From: an uncultured Candidatus Saccharibacteria bacterium
GTDB lineage: Bacteria; Patescibacteriota; Saccharimonadia; Saccharimonadales; Saccharimonadaceae
Reading direction: 5' to 3'
Length of the DNA stretch: 64,000 nt
Assembly: GCA_938045445.1 (NCBI GenBank)
Contig: CALIMM010000016.1
Location: forward strand, 105,928 to 169,927
The notes beneath the pieces are model-generated. The model worked only from the letters and a program-made list of their open reading frames with translations. It made no database searches and was not told the origin of the DNA. Each line of letters starts with the position of its first letter. The first letter of the stretch is position 1. A program made the translations under genes and the position numbers. Below, one piece after another: positions 43,806 to 51,504 of the stretch.

Positions 43806-43832
43806 AACCCGCCTGGAGAGTGGCGGGTTTTT
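43806..43832 (+). terminator. Intrinsic terminator of the ABC exporter operon
   Basis: AACCCGCC (43806-43813) pairs with GGCGGGTT (43822-43829), loop of 8, followed by TTT. It lies 24 bases after the permease stop. Confidence 0.85.
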
Positions 43833-44104
43833 ATGTGAGCTATGGTATTTCTGGCCCGCCCTGCCCTGTCCATTTACAGAGTAAGATGATAGAATTTCTG
43901 CACATATTGTTCCAGATTAATCGTCACATGTAATGTTTGAGATGATGAGCGATTTCGTAGGTGAATTTATTGTAGCAGCTTGTTGTTTATGTAACATTTT
44001 GCGACAGCGAGTTACTATACAAGATCATGACAAGGGCTTAAGAATTAGAATAAAAAACAAAACACTACGATTCTCAAAAACCAAAACACGTTAGGTTAGA
44101 ATTT
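43833..44104. other. Convergent intergenic region
   Basis: About 270 bases between the terminator and the stop of the leftward isomerase gene. A+T-rich, no coding frame or structured RNA recognised. Confidence 0.4.
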
Positions 44105-45127
44105 CTAAGACATGCCGCCCTTCCCCTGCTTCACGCCATTCAACACGCCGAGGTAGCAGCTAGCGAATTCTGCTAGTATCATGCCGTGCAGCACCTGCTC
44201 TACCTCTGTCTCGCCCGCAAGCAAGATAGACTTCGCGTGGGGGCGGCGGCCACTGAGGCGGCGATCGAGCGCTGCCATGCGCTGCTGGGTAGTGGCGTCA
44301 TTCTCACTCGCGAGGTCGAAAAGCGCGAATGGCTTATCCACCGGATGGCTTAGCCAGCCATGAGCGCCGGCCTGCTCGGCTTCGGCAAGAGTGGTAGCGA
44401 ATGCCACATTGTGCGCCCGCTTCTGCCAACACCACTGCCACCACTGGGCCACTGGCGCGAGTGCCTCACTGCCACAAAACACCGCCGTCTTGCCCGCTGC
44501 CTGGCGTGCAAGCTGCTTGGCGAGATTGTGAGCGGTTGGCACGGCAGTGCCCCACTGCTGCACCGCGTTCGCTGCGTTCGCTGCGCCATCTGCTATTGCT
44601 TCCACAAGATCATCATCTGGCAATTGATAGGCCGTCAGTAGCGCGCTCAGTGTGCTGAGCATGCGTAGTGGTGCCACCTGCCCTTCCCTCCTGGCGACTG
44701 GCACAACGGTAGCTGCAGGGTATGCTGTGGTGCACTCAGCCACGGCAGCATCATGAGTGAGCAGAACAGTCGGAGCACTGTGCTGCTGTGTATAGCGCAG
44801 TATATTCTTCACCTGGTCAGGTGAGACGCCAGTCTCGATAATAATCACCAAGCTGTGCGCGTCCACAAATGCGGGCATTGCCGCTGCCTCGCAGCACAGC
44901 ACAGGCACAGTCATGTGAGGCTGCACGAGCTGCTGAGCAACGCAAGCTAACACCACATCACTATCCGTTGCTATAATCACAACATTATGAATATCATGCT
45001 GGACTGATATATGTGAGAGCTGGCTGGCTACCTCTGTTGGTAGCGTCGTTTGTTTCCATAATGTTGCAATGTGATGCAGAGTGGCCTCGGCACCGCGTTG
45101 GCGCAATGTGGTCTGATCATCAAGCAT
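44105..45127 (-). CDS. SIS-domain sugar-phosphate isomerase (bifunctional phosphoglucose/phosphomannose isomerase type)
   Basis: A 340-residue protein from the ATG at 45127, which has AGGAGA at a good distance; the frame continues to 45172. The N-terminal half is a SIS domain (HNVVIIATDSDVVLACVAQQ, HSLVIIIETGVSPDQVKNIL) and the C-terminal half matches the PGI/PMI C-terminal domain (KTAVFCGSEALAPVAQWW, GWLSHPVDKPFALFDL). Such enzymes interconvert glucose-, fructose- and mannose-6-phosphate. In the first SIS motif the usual GxGGS is replaced by ATDSD and the second is ETG rather than S-x-S-G, so this copy is divergent. It supplies sugars for glycolysis or the glycan locus. Confidence 0.75.
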   Translation of the reverse strand: MLDDQTTLRQRGAEATLHHIATLWKQTTLPTEVASQLSHISVQHDIHNVVIIATDSDVVLACVAQQLVQPHMTVPVLCCEAAAMPAFVDAHSLVIIIETGVSPDQVKNILRYTQQHSAPTVLLTHDAAVAECTTAYPAATVVPVARREGQVAPLRMLSTLSALLTAYQLPDDDLVEAIADGAANAANAVQQWGTAVPTAHNLAKQLARQAAGKTAVFCGSEALAPVAQWWQWCWQKRAHNVAFATTLAEAEQAGAHGWLSHPVDKPFALFDLASENDATTQQRMAALDRRLSGRRPHAKSILLAGETEVEQVLHGMILAEFASCYLGVLNGVKQGKGGMS

Positions 45128-45217
45128 AATCGTCTCCTTCTGCTTGCAAGAGCATACCCTCCCATGATACATTAATTAGCAGAGAATCATAAGCATATTT
45201 GGAGACAGGTGGGAACC

Positions 45218-45682
45218 ATGAATATCAGCACTACATCACAATCAATTACCGACGATCAAGAGCTTGCCAAGGTGCTCGCTGGGATCGGCCCGCAGGTGGG
45301 CACAGCAGCGTCGCAGCGGTCGCAGGCGATGATGTCGGGGCAAGGTGCTGGCCGTTCGTCACTCTCGGGTATGTCGGGCAATATGGGCTCGTCTGTGCCG
45401 GTTATGTCGTCTCAGCAGCAGCCGTCACAGCCTGCCCCTAGTGGTGAGGCGCTCAATGGCGTGAAGCAGTCGGCCATCAAAGAGCTGCGCCCACTGGTGG
45501 ATAAGCTCAACGTTAGCCCAGATGAGAAATTCGATACCTATCTCCTTTTGATCCGCTCGACGGACGACAAGAGCTTGATCGACCCAGCGTACCAAATTGC
45601 CAAATCCATCCGCGACGAAACCCGCCGCGCCCAAGCGCTGCTCGACATCATCAAAGAGATTGACTATCTGTCGCAGCGGTAA
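45218..45682 (+). CDS. Small protein with disordered N-terminus and helical C-terminus, function unknown
   Basis: A 154-residue soluble protein. Residues 1-85 are rich in Ser, Gly, Met and Gln (SGMSGNMGSSVPVM) and probably disordered. Residues 86-154 form a charged helical domain: KQSAIKELRPLVDKL, DEKFDTYLLLIRSTDD and KSIRDETRRAQALLDIIKEID. I do not know a named family; the composition suggests a scaffold or regulatory protein. The ATG at 45218 is preceded by AGGTGG; the GTG three codons earlier is less likely. It is divergent from the isomerase gene and followed by a hairpin. Confidence 0.7.
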   Translation: MNISTTSQSITDDQELAKVLAGIGPQVGTAASQRSQAMMSGQGAGRSSLSGMSGNMGSSVPVMSSQQQPSQPAPSGEALNGVKQSAIKELRPLVDKLNVSPDEKFDTYLLLIRSTDDKSLIDPAYQIAKSIRDETRRAQALLDIIKEIDYLSQR

Positions 45683-45707
45683 CAGCTTATACGATAAGAA
45701 TAGGCAT

Positions 45708-45734
45708 TATCACCACTGATGTGGTGATATGTTT
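45708..45734 (+). terminator. Hairpin after the 45218 gene
   Basis: TATCACCAC (45708-45716) pairs with GTGGTGATA (45721-45729) around TGAT, followed by TGTTTTATT. A moderate intrinsic terminator that also insulates the next gene, whose -35 element begins at 45737. Confidence 0.65.
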
Positions 45735-45736
45735 TA

Positions 45737-45764
45737 TTGACAATTTATCTAAATTATGTATAAT
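45737..45764 (+). promoter_or_regulatory. Consensus promoter of the first nuclease module
   Basis: TTGACA at 45737-45742, 16-base spacer, TATAAT at 45759-45764. The start codon of the nuclease-like gene follows 8 bases later, so the predicted transcript begins at or next to the ATG. Confidence 0.75.
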
Positions 45765-45772
45765 ACAGAGCT

Positions 45773-46705
45773 ATGAGAACTGCAGAGCTACTTGATACAA
45801 AAACTAGCACTGTGCCTGCCCAAGAGACAGAGCAAGCGCAGCCGAGACAAGCGACGCCAGACACCTTGCGCGGGCAGTTTATGAAAGTGGCGAGTGATAT
45901 TATAGGGGCGCCAGACTATATTGAATACCTAAAAATGGTGAGAAACCCGAATGTACGCAAAGTAATTAGCGAGCAAGAGTTAAAATCGAAGAAAGCACGG
46001 GCGATTGGTAATGCAGCACTCCGTTTGGCTGAGGCGTATCCAGAGGAGAAGTATAAGCAGCGAGATATAGCCAAACTCATGAGTGCATATCCGGGCTGGG
46101 TGATGGCAGAGCAGCGGAAGAAGGATGAGGAAAAGGGCTTTCTTGACAATAGAGTATATAATCACCATGGTCGGCGCATAAGACAGCAAAACACCGAGCG
46201 GTTTACTGAGTTTAACCATGCTCTGCGCGAAGTGATTGATGACTGGGGTGCAACGACGTCTCTCCAGGAGTTGATTCACAGTATGCATATGATCCACCCA
46301 TATCGGACAGATCTAGATAAGCCAGAGAATCTTGAAGAGAAAAAGGAATTCTATAAATCTATAACAGCAACAGTGCGTGGTATTCGCAACGAAATAGCCT
46401 TTGAACATGTCTTGATTCGAGCTGGTGTTGATTTTGAACCAGCGACTGCTGAGGAAGATGCGCGTGGTGTTGATTATTACATCAATGGCAAGCCAGTTGA
46501 CGTGAAAGCATCTATCTTCGCGGCGCAGGAGGCGTTGCAAAAGATAGCAGAGCGTGGTCGCAGTAGTGATACAATTATCTTCTACCCAGGCATCTCGGAT
46601 AGTGACTTTGATGGCAAGCTGACACTTCCGCAGGCAAACCCAGATAGAGTTGCTGAGCTGCAACCAAAGATTATACGCCGTATGCGATCAGCAGGCATTA
46701 TTTAA
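45773..46705 (+). CDS. PD-(D/E)xK nuclease-like protein, module A
   Basis: A 310-residue soluble protein. Residues 1-65 are a variable, Gln/Thr-rich start. Residues about 65-190 are helical (SAYPGWVMAEQRKKDEE, FTEFNHALREVIDDW). Residues about 195-260 show a restriction-endonuclease fold signature: VRGIRNEIAFEHVLIRAG (helix with Glu), DARGVDYYINGKPVDVKAS, where Asp and the D-V-K triplet fit the metal-binding D-(x)n-(D/E)xK site, and then a hydrophobic strand TIIFYPG. It ends in a basic helix. The gene has a paralogue at 47210 and is followed by a small acidic gene 10 bases on, as is the paralogue. Function unknown; nuclease activity is inferred from the motif only. Not a member of any defence system I recognise. 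Confidence 0.75.
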   Translation: MRTAELLDTKTSTVPAQETEQAQPRQATPDTLRGQFMKVASDIIGAPDYIEYLKMVRNPNVRKVISEQELKSKKARAIGNAALRLAEAYPEEKYKQRDIAKLMSAYPGWVMAEQRKKDEEKGFLDNRVYNHHGRRIRQQNTERFTEFNHALREVIDDWGATTSLQELIHSMHMIHPYRTDLDKPENLEEKKEFYKSITATVRGIRNEIAFEHVLIRAGVDFEPATAEEDARGVDYYINGKPVDVKASIFAAQEALQKIAERGRSSDTIIFYPGISDSDFDGKLTLPQANPDRVAELQPKIIRRMRSAGII

Positions 46706-46715
46706 GGTCGAAATC

Positions 46716-47096
46716 ATGCGATTAACAGATGAACCACATGAGGACAAACAAGGCGCTAAGACGCACGACAATGACAAAACTATTCCAGAGCATTATGCTC
46801 AGCTAGTGGAGTACTCGATACGGACTGGGAAAGAAGTCAATCTCTCGATTCCTCGATCTCTCCAAATGGGGCAATGTGCCATGGTGCTTGCTGACCTTGA
46901 CAATGATGATAAAACGAAAGCAATAATGACAGCTCTCATTGCTGATGATGAACAACCAGGGCTGTCTCGAGCAGTGGGCTATACCCCAGATGGGGATTTC
47001 GTCAAGATTACAATTAATAATAACAATGGCACTGTTGTGACAGATATCAAGCACGGTGCTGTTGGTGACGACAGTTTGATTCCGCCAGAAGATTAA
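46716..47096 (+). CDS. Small acidic protein, module A partner
   Basis: A 126-residue protein with about 23 Asp/Glu against 12 Lys/Arg by my count. Residues 1-25 are very hydrophilic (TDEPHEDKQGAKTHDNDK); the C-terminal part ends in a predicted beta-ribbon, VGYTPDGDFVKITINNN followed by GTVVTDIKHG. That final region resembles the C-terminus of the 102-residue protein at 48176 (GLTTDRRYVRVDISNDADD, then VILEVEAM), so both are probably paralogues. The ATG at 46716 is chosen because the frame upstream lies within the nuclease gene. Tight linkage to the nuclease gene suggests an inhibitor, an adaptor or a DNA-mimic. Confidence 0.7.
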   Translation: MRLTDEPHEDKQGAKTHDNDKTIPEHYAQLVEYSIRTGKEVNLSIPRSLQMGQCAMVLADLDNDDKTKAIMTALIADDEQPGLSRAVGYTPDGDFVKITINNNNGTVVTDIKHGAVGDDSLIPPED

Positions 47097-47169
47097 TCTT
47101 AAATTGTCTCGTGGTGAGAAAACCATTCTTGTATATGACGCAGCAGATTGAAATAGAAGTGGCTAGTTA

Positions 47170-47197
47170 TTGACCAGTATAGTAGATTAGCTATAAT
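47170..47197 (+). promoter_or_regulatory. Promoter of the second nuclease module
   Basis: TTGACC at 47170-47175, 16-base spacer, TATAAT at 47192-47197, then ACA as in the first module's promoter. The start codon is 12 bases downstream, giving a leader of about 5 bases. Confidence 0.65.
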
Positions 47198-47209
47198 ACA
47201 AACACAACC

Positions 47210-48124
47210 ATGACAAAAACACGCCACTATAAGCCACACCATAAACGCAAACGCTATGATGTTGGTACAATGCCATCGCCTATATCGCCGAGCCAGTGGT
47301 CGACGTCTTCTTCGAACATCAAAAAGCAGCTTGTTACCGTTGATGCAGCGCTGAAGAGCCAAAAGCCATATCTCACCTACCTCGTCGAGCAGCAGGGTCG
47401 CAACTGGAGTAATGAGAAACGCCGCCTGCGGCGCTCGGCTGCCCTAGGAGAGAGTGCTGTGACGCTTGTGCAGCACTATGCGAGCAAAGAACAGTGGTCG
47501 CATGTGGATATGGCGCGGCTGCTTGCAGCGTATCCTGGCTGGGTGGAGGCGACCGAACAAGATGATACGGCGCTGACTCGGCAAGAAAAGAAGCAGCGGA
47601 TCAAGAAGCTCACGCAGTTTAATCATGTCCTGCGCGATGTGATAGACAACGCCACACACGCCTGCGAGACATGGAAGTCGATACCGTCTGTGTCGGATAT
47701 AGTTAACGGCTTAGAAGCCGTGTGTCCAGGCAAGAAGCATGCTCAAAACAAGCAAGATCGAATAGGTATGTTGTATGCGACAGTAGCGGGCATTCGCAAC
47801 GAAGTGCTCTTCATGCGGGTGCTGGATGAAGCGGGCATTGCCTATGAGCCAGGTACGGCCAACCAGGATATGCGCGGGATAGATATGATAGTGAATGGTA
47901 AGCTTATCGATCTCAAGTCATCTGAACACTATGTGCATGAGGCCCAGGAGGATGCTGCTGAGCATGGCGATGACAGACGGATCTTTTTCTTCCCTGGTGT
48001 GGAACGGTATGAATATCGCAATAAACTAATGCTGCCGAAGGAAAAAATTATCCGGGTTATGCCACGGGTGGTAGCCCGCATGTATAGCCATGGTATCCTA
48101 GATAAGCCAACGCAACAGAGGTAG
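47210..48124 (+). CDS. PD-(D/E)xK nuclease-like protein, module B
   Basis: A 304-residue paralogue of the 45773 product. Shared landmarks in the same order: LLAAYPGWVEATEQ, LTQFNHVLRDVIDN, VAGIRNEVLFMRVLDEAG, then MRGIDMIVNGKLIDLKSS, where the Asp and the D-L-K triplet again fit a PD-(D/E)xK site, followed by RRIFFFPGVERYEY and a basic C-terminal helix VMPRVVARMYSHGI. The start is basic (KTRHYKPHHKRKRY) where module A is neutral. The active-site residues are kept in both copies although the rest has diverged strongly, indicating selection for the putative catalytic function. Confidence 0.75.
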   Translation: MTKTRHYKPHHKRKRYDVGTMPSPISPSQWSTSSSNIKKQLVTVDAALKSQKPYLTYLVEQQGRNWSNEKRRLRRSAALGESAVTLVQHYASKEQWSHVDMARLLAAYPGWVEATEQDDTALTRQEKKQRIKKLTQFNHVLRDVIDNATHACETWKSIPSVSDIVNGLEAVCPGKKHAQNKQDRIGMLYATVAGIRNEVLFMRVLDEAGIAYEPGTANQDMRGIDMIVNGKLIDLKSSEHYVHEAQEDAAEHGDDRRIFFFPGVERYEYRNKLMLPKEKIIRVMPRVVARMYSHGILDKPTQQR

Positions 48125-48175
48125 ATCTCACCACAGACATGCGACTATAACAGAGGTAAAGGAGGTGTATGCCAT

Positions 48176-48484
48176 ATGCCACACGAAATACCACAGCAGC
48201 CGTCAAATGAAGAGCATGAGAGACATGCAGTGCTCAAAGAGTCAATTGCTCAATCGATCCTTAAGAAAAGACCATGGCCCTATGGTGGGTCTGAAGACGA
48301 GCCAGGGCCGCTCTCTATCCAGTGGATGTCGTTGCAGTATGCCGAGGATGGCTGGTCAGCAACTGGCTTAACCACTGATAGGCGCTATGTAAGAGTAGAC
48401 ATCAGCAACGATGCAGACGATGTGATACTCGAAGTGGAGGCTATGCAATCCGACGGAGAAACAGACACCCCGCAGAGCAGTTAG
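48176..48484 (+). CDS. Small acidic protein, module B partner
   Basis: A 102-residue soluble protein with about 20 Asp/Glu against 8 Lys/Arg by my count. It has a hydrophilic start (NEEHERHAVLKESIAQSIL), a central WPYGGSEDEPGPLSIQW segment, then TGLTTDRRYVRVDISND and VILEVEAM, similar in position and pattern to the end of the module A partner. The gene follows the nuclease-like gene by about 50 bases, with AAAGGAGG upstream of the ATG (near 48157-48164). No known family recognised. Confidence 0.68.
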   Translation: MPHEIPQQPSNEEHERHAVLKESIAQSILKKRPWPYGGSEDEPGPLSIQWMSLQYAEDGWSATGLTTDRRYVRVDISNDADDVILEVEAMQSDGETDTPQSS

Positions 48485-48497
48485 CCGCGTGCACACA

Positions 48498-49928
48498 CTA
48501 GCTCGCTGATGTCCGCTTGCTGTGGCGCGAAGCTGGCTTTTTCTTACGCTTGGCTTTGTCTTTGGCTTTCGGGCGAGGTTTGCTGGCGTCTTTTGTGCGC
48601 TTGCGCTTGCTCTGGCCTTTTGCTGGCTTCTTTTTTGATGTTTGCCGCTCGCGGATGGCATTCCGCACCTCTGTTATTTCGTCCCAGGGGTGGGTGCCGT
48701 CGGCGCGTTCGATGGTCTTCTCGTGGCCTTTGCCGAGGAAGACGACGGTGTCGCGGGCGGTGCGGGCACGGCGGATGGCAAAGCGGATGGCCTCGGCGCG
48801 GTCGTGGATGAGGAAGAGGTCGGTATCTTGAGTCTTGCCAGCGGCTTCTGCGCCTTTGGCGATTTGGGCGAGGATGTGCTGCCCGTCTGTATCGCGGTCG
48901 TCTTCTTCGGTGATAATAAGCTCGTCGGCGATTCGCCCTGCGATCTTGCCTTGGATGGCTCGCTTCGACTCATCGCGCTGACCAGCTGAGCCAAACAGGA
49001 CGATCAGCTTGCCCTTGGTGCTGGCTCGCACACTGCCCAGCAGCCGCTCGAAGGCGTCGGGTGTGTGGGCAAAATCGACAATAGCGGAGAATGGCTGCCC
49101 AGCATCAACCACTGTCATACGGCCCTCCACCCCAGTGAGTGCAGCCAGGCCCTGCTCGATCTGCACCCGGCTGAGGCCTACCTCGTGCCCTACTGCTACC
49201 GCAGCCAGGCTATTGGCAATGTTGAACTCACCCGGCATGTTGATGGTGATGTGATGCATCTGCCCCATGAGCCATACATCGTAGCGGCTGCCTGAGGCGG
49301 TTTGGGTAATGTTGGTAGCGCGAATGTCGCCGCTCGCGATGCCATAGCACAGGCTGCGCGGCACCGCTTGCTCGAAGACTGCCGCCGATGGGTCATCCGT
49401 ATTGATAATGCCAACCCGCCGCGCGAGCTTGAAGAGACGTATCTTGGCGGCGCGGTAGCGCTCAAATGTCTTGTGATAATCCAGATGCTCGTGGGTGACG
49501 TTGGTCATGACGGCAATGTCGATCGGGACGCCAAAGATGCGGTGCTGCGCCAACGCATGGCTCGTCACCTCTAGCACTACCCACTGCACATTACGCCGCC
49601 GAAACTCCGCCAAACGCTGCTGTAACAGGGGTGCAGATACGGTAGTCATGTGCTCGGTTTGCGATGTGATGTCGTCGTTCACTCCATACGCCACCGTCGT
49701 CATTAGACCGGCATTGTAACCTGCTTCGACCAGCATGCGGTGAATCATAAAGCACGTCGTGGTCTTGCCATTTGTCCCCGTTACGCCAATGACGTGCATA
49801 CCCTGGGCTGGGAAGCCTTGGTTGGCCGCTGCCGCAGTGGCTTCGAGCAGCCGATAGCTTGGCTCCAGTGCCGCCAGCACGCTGGGTGGGAGAGCATTCT
49901 TGAGTGTTTGTTTTAGAGAAAATGCCAT
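48498..49928 (-). CDS. murE: MurE-like Mur ligase without the N-terminal domain, with a lysine-rich tail
   Basis: A 476-residue Mur ligase. The ATP site VIGVTGTNGKTTTCF is at about residue 50, whereas it is near 110 in ordinary MurE, so the N-terminal UDP-binding domain is missing or replaced by 45 unrelated residues. The central domain is intact: VLEVTSHALAQHRIFG, TNVTHEHLDYHKTF, YRAAKIRLF with the carbamylated lysine. The C-terminal ligase domain has AIVDFAHTPDAFERLL and LFGSAGQRDESKR. Where diaminopimelate enzymes have DNPR this one reads EEDDRDTD. The last 50 residues are mostly Lys, Arg, Ser and Ala. Start at 49928 fits a TATAAT ending 7 bases earlier. It probably adds the third stem-peptide residue or modifies a related muropeptide. 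Confidence 0.82.
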   Translation of the reverse strand: MAFSLKQTLKNALPPSVLAALEPSYRLLEATAAAANQGFPAQGMHVIGVTGTNGKTTTCFMIHRMLVEAGYNAGLMTTVAYGVNDDITSQTEHMTTVSAPLLQQRLAEFRRRNVQWVVLEVTSHALAQHRIFGVPIDIAVMTNVTHEHLDYHKTFERYRAAKIRLFKLARRVGIINTDDPSAAVFEQAVPRSLCYGIASGDIRATNITQTASGSRYDVWLMGQMHHITINMPGEFNIANSLAAVAVGHEVGLSRVQIEQGLAALTGVEGRMTVVDAGQPFSAIVDFAHTPDAFERLLGSVRASTKGKLIVLFGSAGQRDESKRAIQGKIAGRIADELIITEEDDRDTDGQHILAQIAKGAEAAGKTQDTDLFLIHDRAEAIRFAIRRARTARDTVVFLGKGHEKTIERADGTHPWDEITEVRNAIRERQTSKKKPAKGQSKRKRTKDASKPRPKAKDKAKRKKKPASRHSKRTSAS

Positions 49929-50289
49929 GACACATATTATACCACTTTTGATAGTATTTAAAACCATGAGAGGCATGATTTTTTGAGTAAGCAAATATGC
50001 TACGATTGTGATCACAAAAGCCTCGCTTATCCTCGCACTCCACCTTCCCACACTCCCGATGACGGAACACTATAAGGATGAATATCTCTCTAGAATATTC
50101 ACCTCTTACACCAGAGCACAAAATAGTTATTGCAACGAGCCTTCACATTCCACTGGGAGCAGTGATTGGTTGGTGGAGCTAGCGCTAAGAAAGTGAGATT
50201 TGTCGGTATTTTGCCTCGTTATCTTATTTTTATATAGCCATTCCATAAGTTTTCCTCATTACATGCCCCTCCTTTGCTATAATAACCCT
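49929..50289. other. Divergent promoter region between murE and tsaD
   Basis: Minus-strand TATAAT at 49941-49936 serves murE; plus-strand TATAAT at 50278-50283 serves tsaD. The approximately 330 bases between them contain no coding frame or structure I can support. Confidence 0.5.
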
Positions 50290-51390
50290 ATGAAGATTCT
50301 TGGGATTGAGAGCAGTTGCGACGAGACGGCGGCTGCGGTGGTGGCCGATGGGCGGCGCTTGCTGAGTAGTGTCGTGCACTCGCAGATAGATATTCATGCC
50401 CAATATGGTGGCGTAGTGCCAGAGGTAGCAGCGCGGAGCCATATTGAGATGATTACCCCGGTGATTGACCGCGCCTTGGCCGAGGCAGCGTGCAGCTGGG
50501 ATGAGATTGATGGCATTGCCGTGACGTATGCGCCTGGGCTGGTGGGGTCGCTGCTGGTTGGGACGCTGGCAGCGCGGACGCTGGCACTTGTGCACAAGAA
50601 GCCGCTCTACGCGATTCATCATGTGGAGGCGCATGTCTATGCCAACTTCGTGGTGGAGGATGGCCGGCCAAAGCCCGAGCCTGCTCTCTCGCTTCCTGCT
50701 GCGCAGCCAAGCTTCCCCATGCTGGCGCTGATCGTTTCTGGTGGGCACAGCCAGTTGGTGTTGTTTCGGGCGCATGGTGACTATACCTTGCTTGGCCAAA
50801 CACAGGATGATGCTGTGGGCGAAGCCTTCGACAAGGTAGCGAAGATCATTGGCCTACCCTACCCTGGCGGCCCGGCTATTGCTGCCGCCGCTATGCAGGG
50901 CGACCCGCAGCGCTACACATTGCCCAAAGCGCGGATGCAGGGCCAGTACGATTTCTCCTTCTCGGGCCTCAAGACGGCCGTGCTGCGCCGAATGCAGGCC
51001 GAGGTGGGCAAAGATACCTCTTTTCCTTCGCACGAGCTTCCAGCGCTTGTTACGCCGCAGCAGCGCCATGATATGGCGGCGAGCTTCCAGCGTGTGGCGG
51101 TGGAAACATTGGTGGATAAGACGGTGCTGGCCTATGAGCACTATGCGCCGCGCTCCGTTGTGATTGCTGGTGGTGTGGCGGCCAACCAGGAACTCCGCCG
51201 CCAACTGCGCACCGCCCTGCCCTGCTCCATTAGCTACGCACCAATGGCCTTTTGCACCGATAATGCTGTGATGATCGCCACCCTCGGCTACTACTACGCC
51301 CAGGCTGGCCGCACAGTCGACCCATACCTGCTCGAAGTGCAGCCAAGCTTGTCGATGCGCGAAGCGGTGTGGGCTGGCCACGAAGCATAG
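50290..51390 (+). CDS. tsaD: tRNA N6-adenosine threonylcarbamoyltransferase TsaD
   Basis: A 366-residue protein. ILGIESSCDETAAAVV at the start, GGVVPEVAARSHI, YAPGLVGSLLVG, the metal-binding IHHVEAHVYANF (H-x-x-x-H), ALIVSGGHSQLV and GGVAANQELRRQL are all signature motifs of TsaD/Kae1. It makes the t6A modification of ANN-decoding tRNAs with TsaB, TsaC and TsaE. The ATG at 50290 follows TATAAT by six bases, so the upstream extension of the frame to 50200 is not transcribed. There is a small insertion after NFVVEDGRPKPEPAL, between the metal site and SGGHS. Complete and probably functional. Confidence 0.97.
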   Translation: MKILGIESSCDETAAAVVADGRRLLSSVVHSQIDIHAQYGGVVPEVAARSHIEMITPVIDRALAEAACSWDEIDGIAVTYAPGLVGSLLVGTLAARTLALVHKKPLYAIHHVEAHVYANFVVEDGRPKPEPALSLPAAQPSFPMLALIVSGGHSQLVLFRAHGDYTLLGQTQDDAVGEAFDKVAKIIGLPYPGGPAIAAAAMQGDPQRYTLPKARMQGQYDFSFSGLKTAVLRRMQAEVGKDTSFPSHELPALVTPQQRHDMAASFQRVAVETLVDKTVLAYEHYAPRSVVIAGGVAANQELRRQLRTALPCSISYAPMAFCTDNAVMIATLGYYYAQAGRTVDPYLLEVQPSLSMREAVWAGHEA

Positions 51391-51504
51391 CAGATATGTT
51401 TTGATGATATTCGAAACGATGATACTAGCGTGTAACTGCTTGTAGCAGATTACCATTTGCGCGTTGGCACAGATTAGTCGTTAGTGTTTGGAAATAGTCG
51501 ATCT

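Noticed and set aside
45773..48484. Known restriction-modification or toxin-antitoxin assignment for the nuclease modules
   Set aside because: No methyltransferase is adjacent, and the small acidic proteins show no DNA-binding helix-turn-helix or ribbon motif expected of typical antitoxins.
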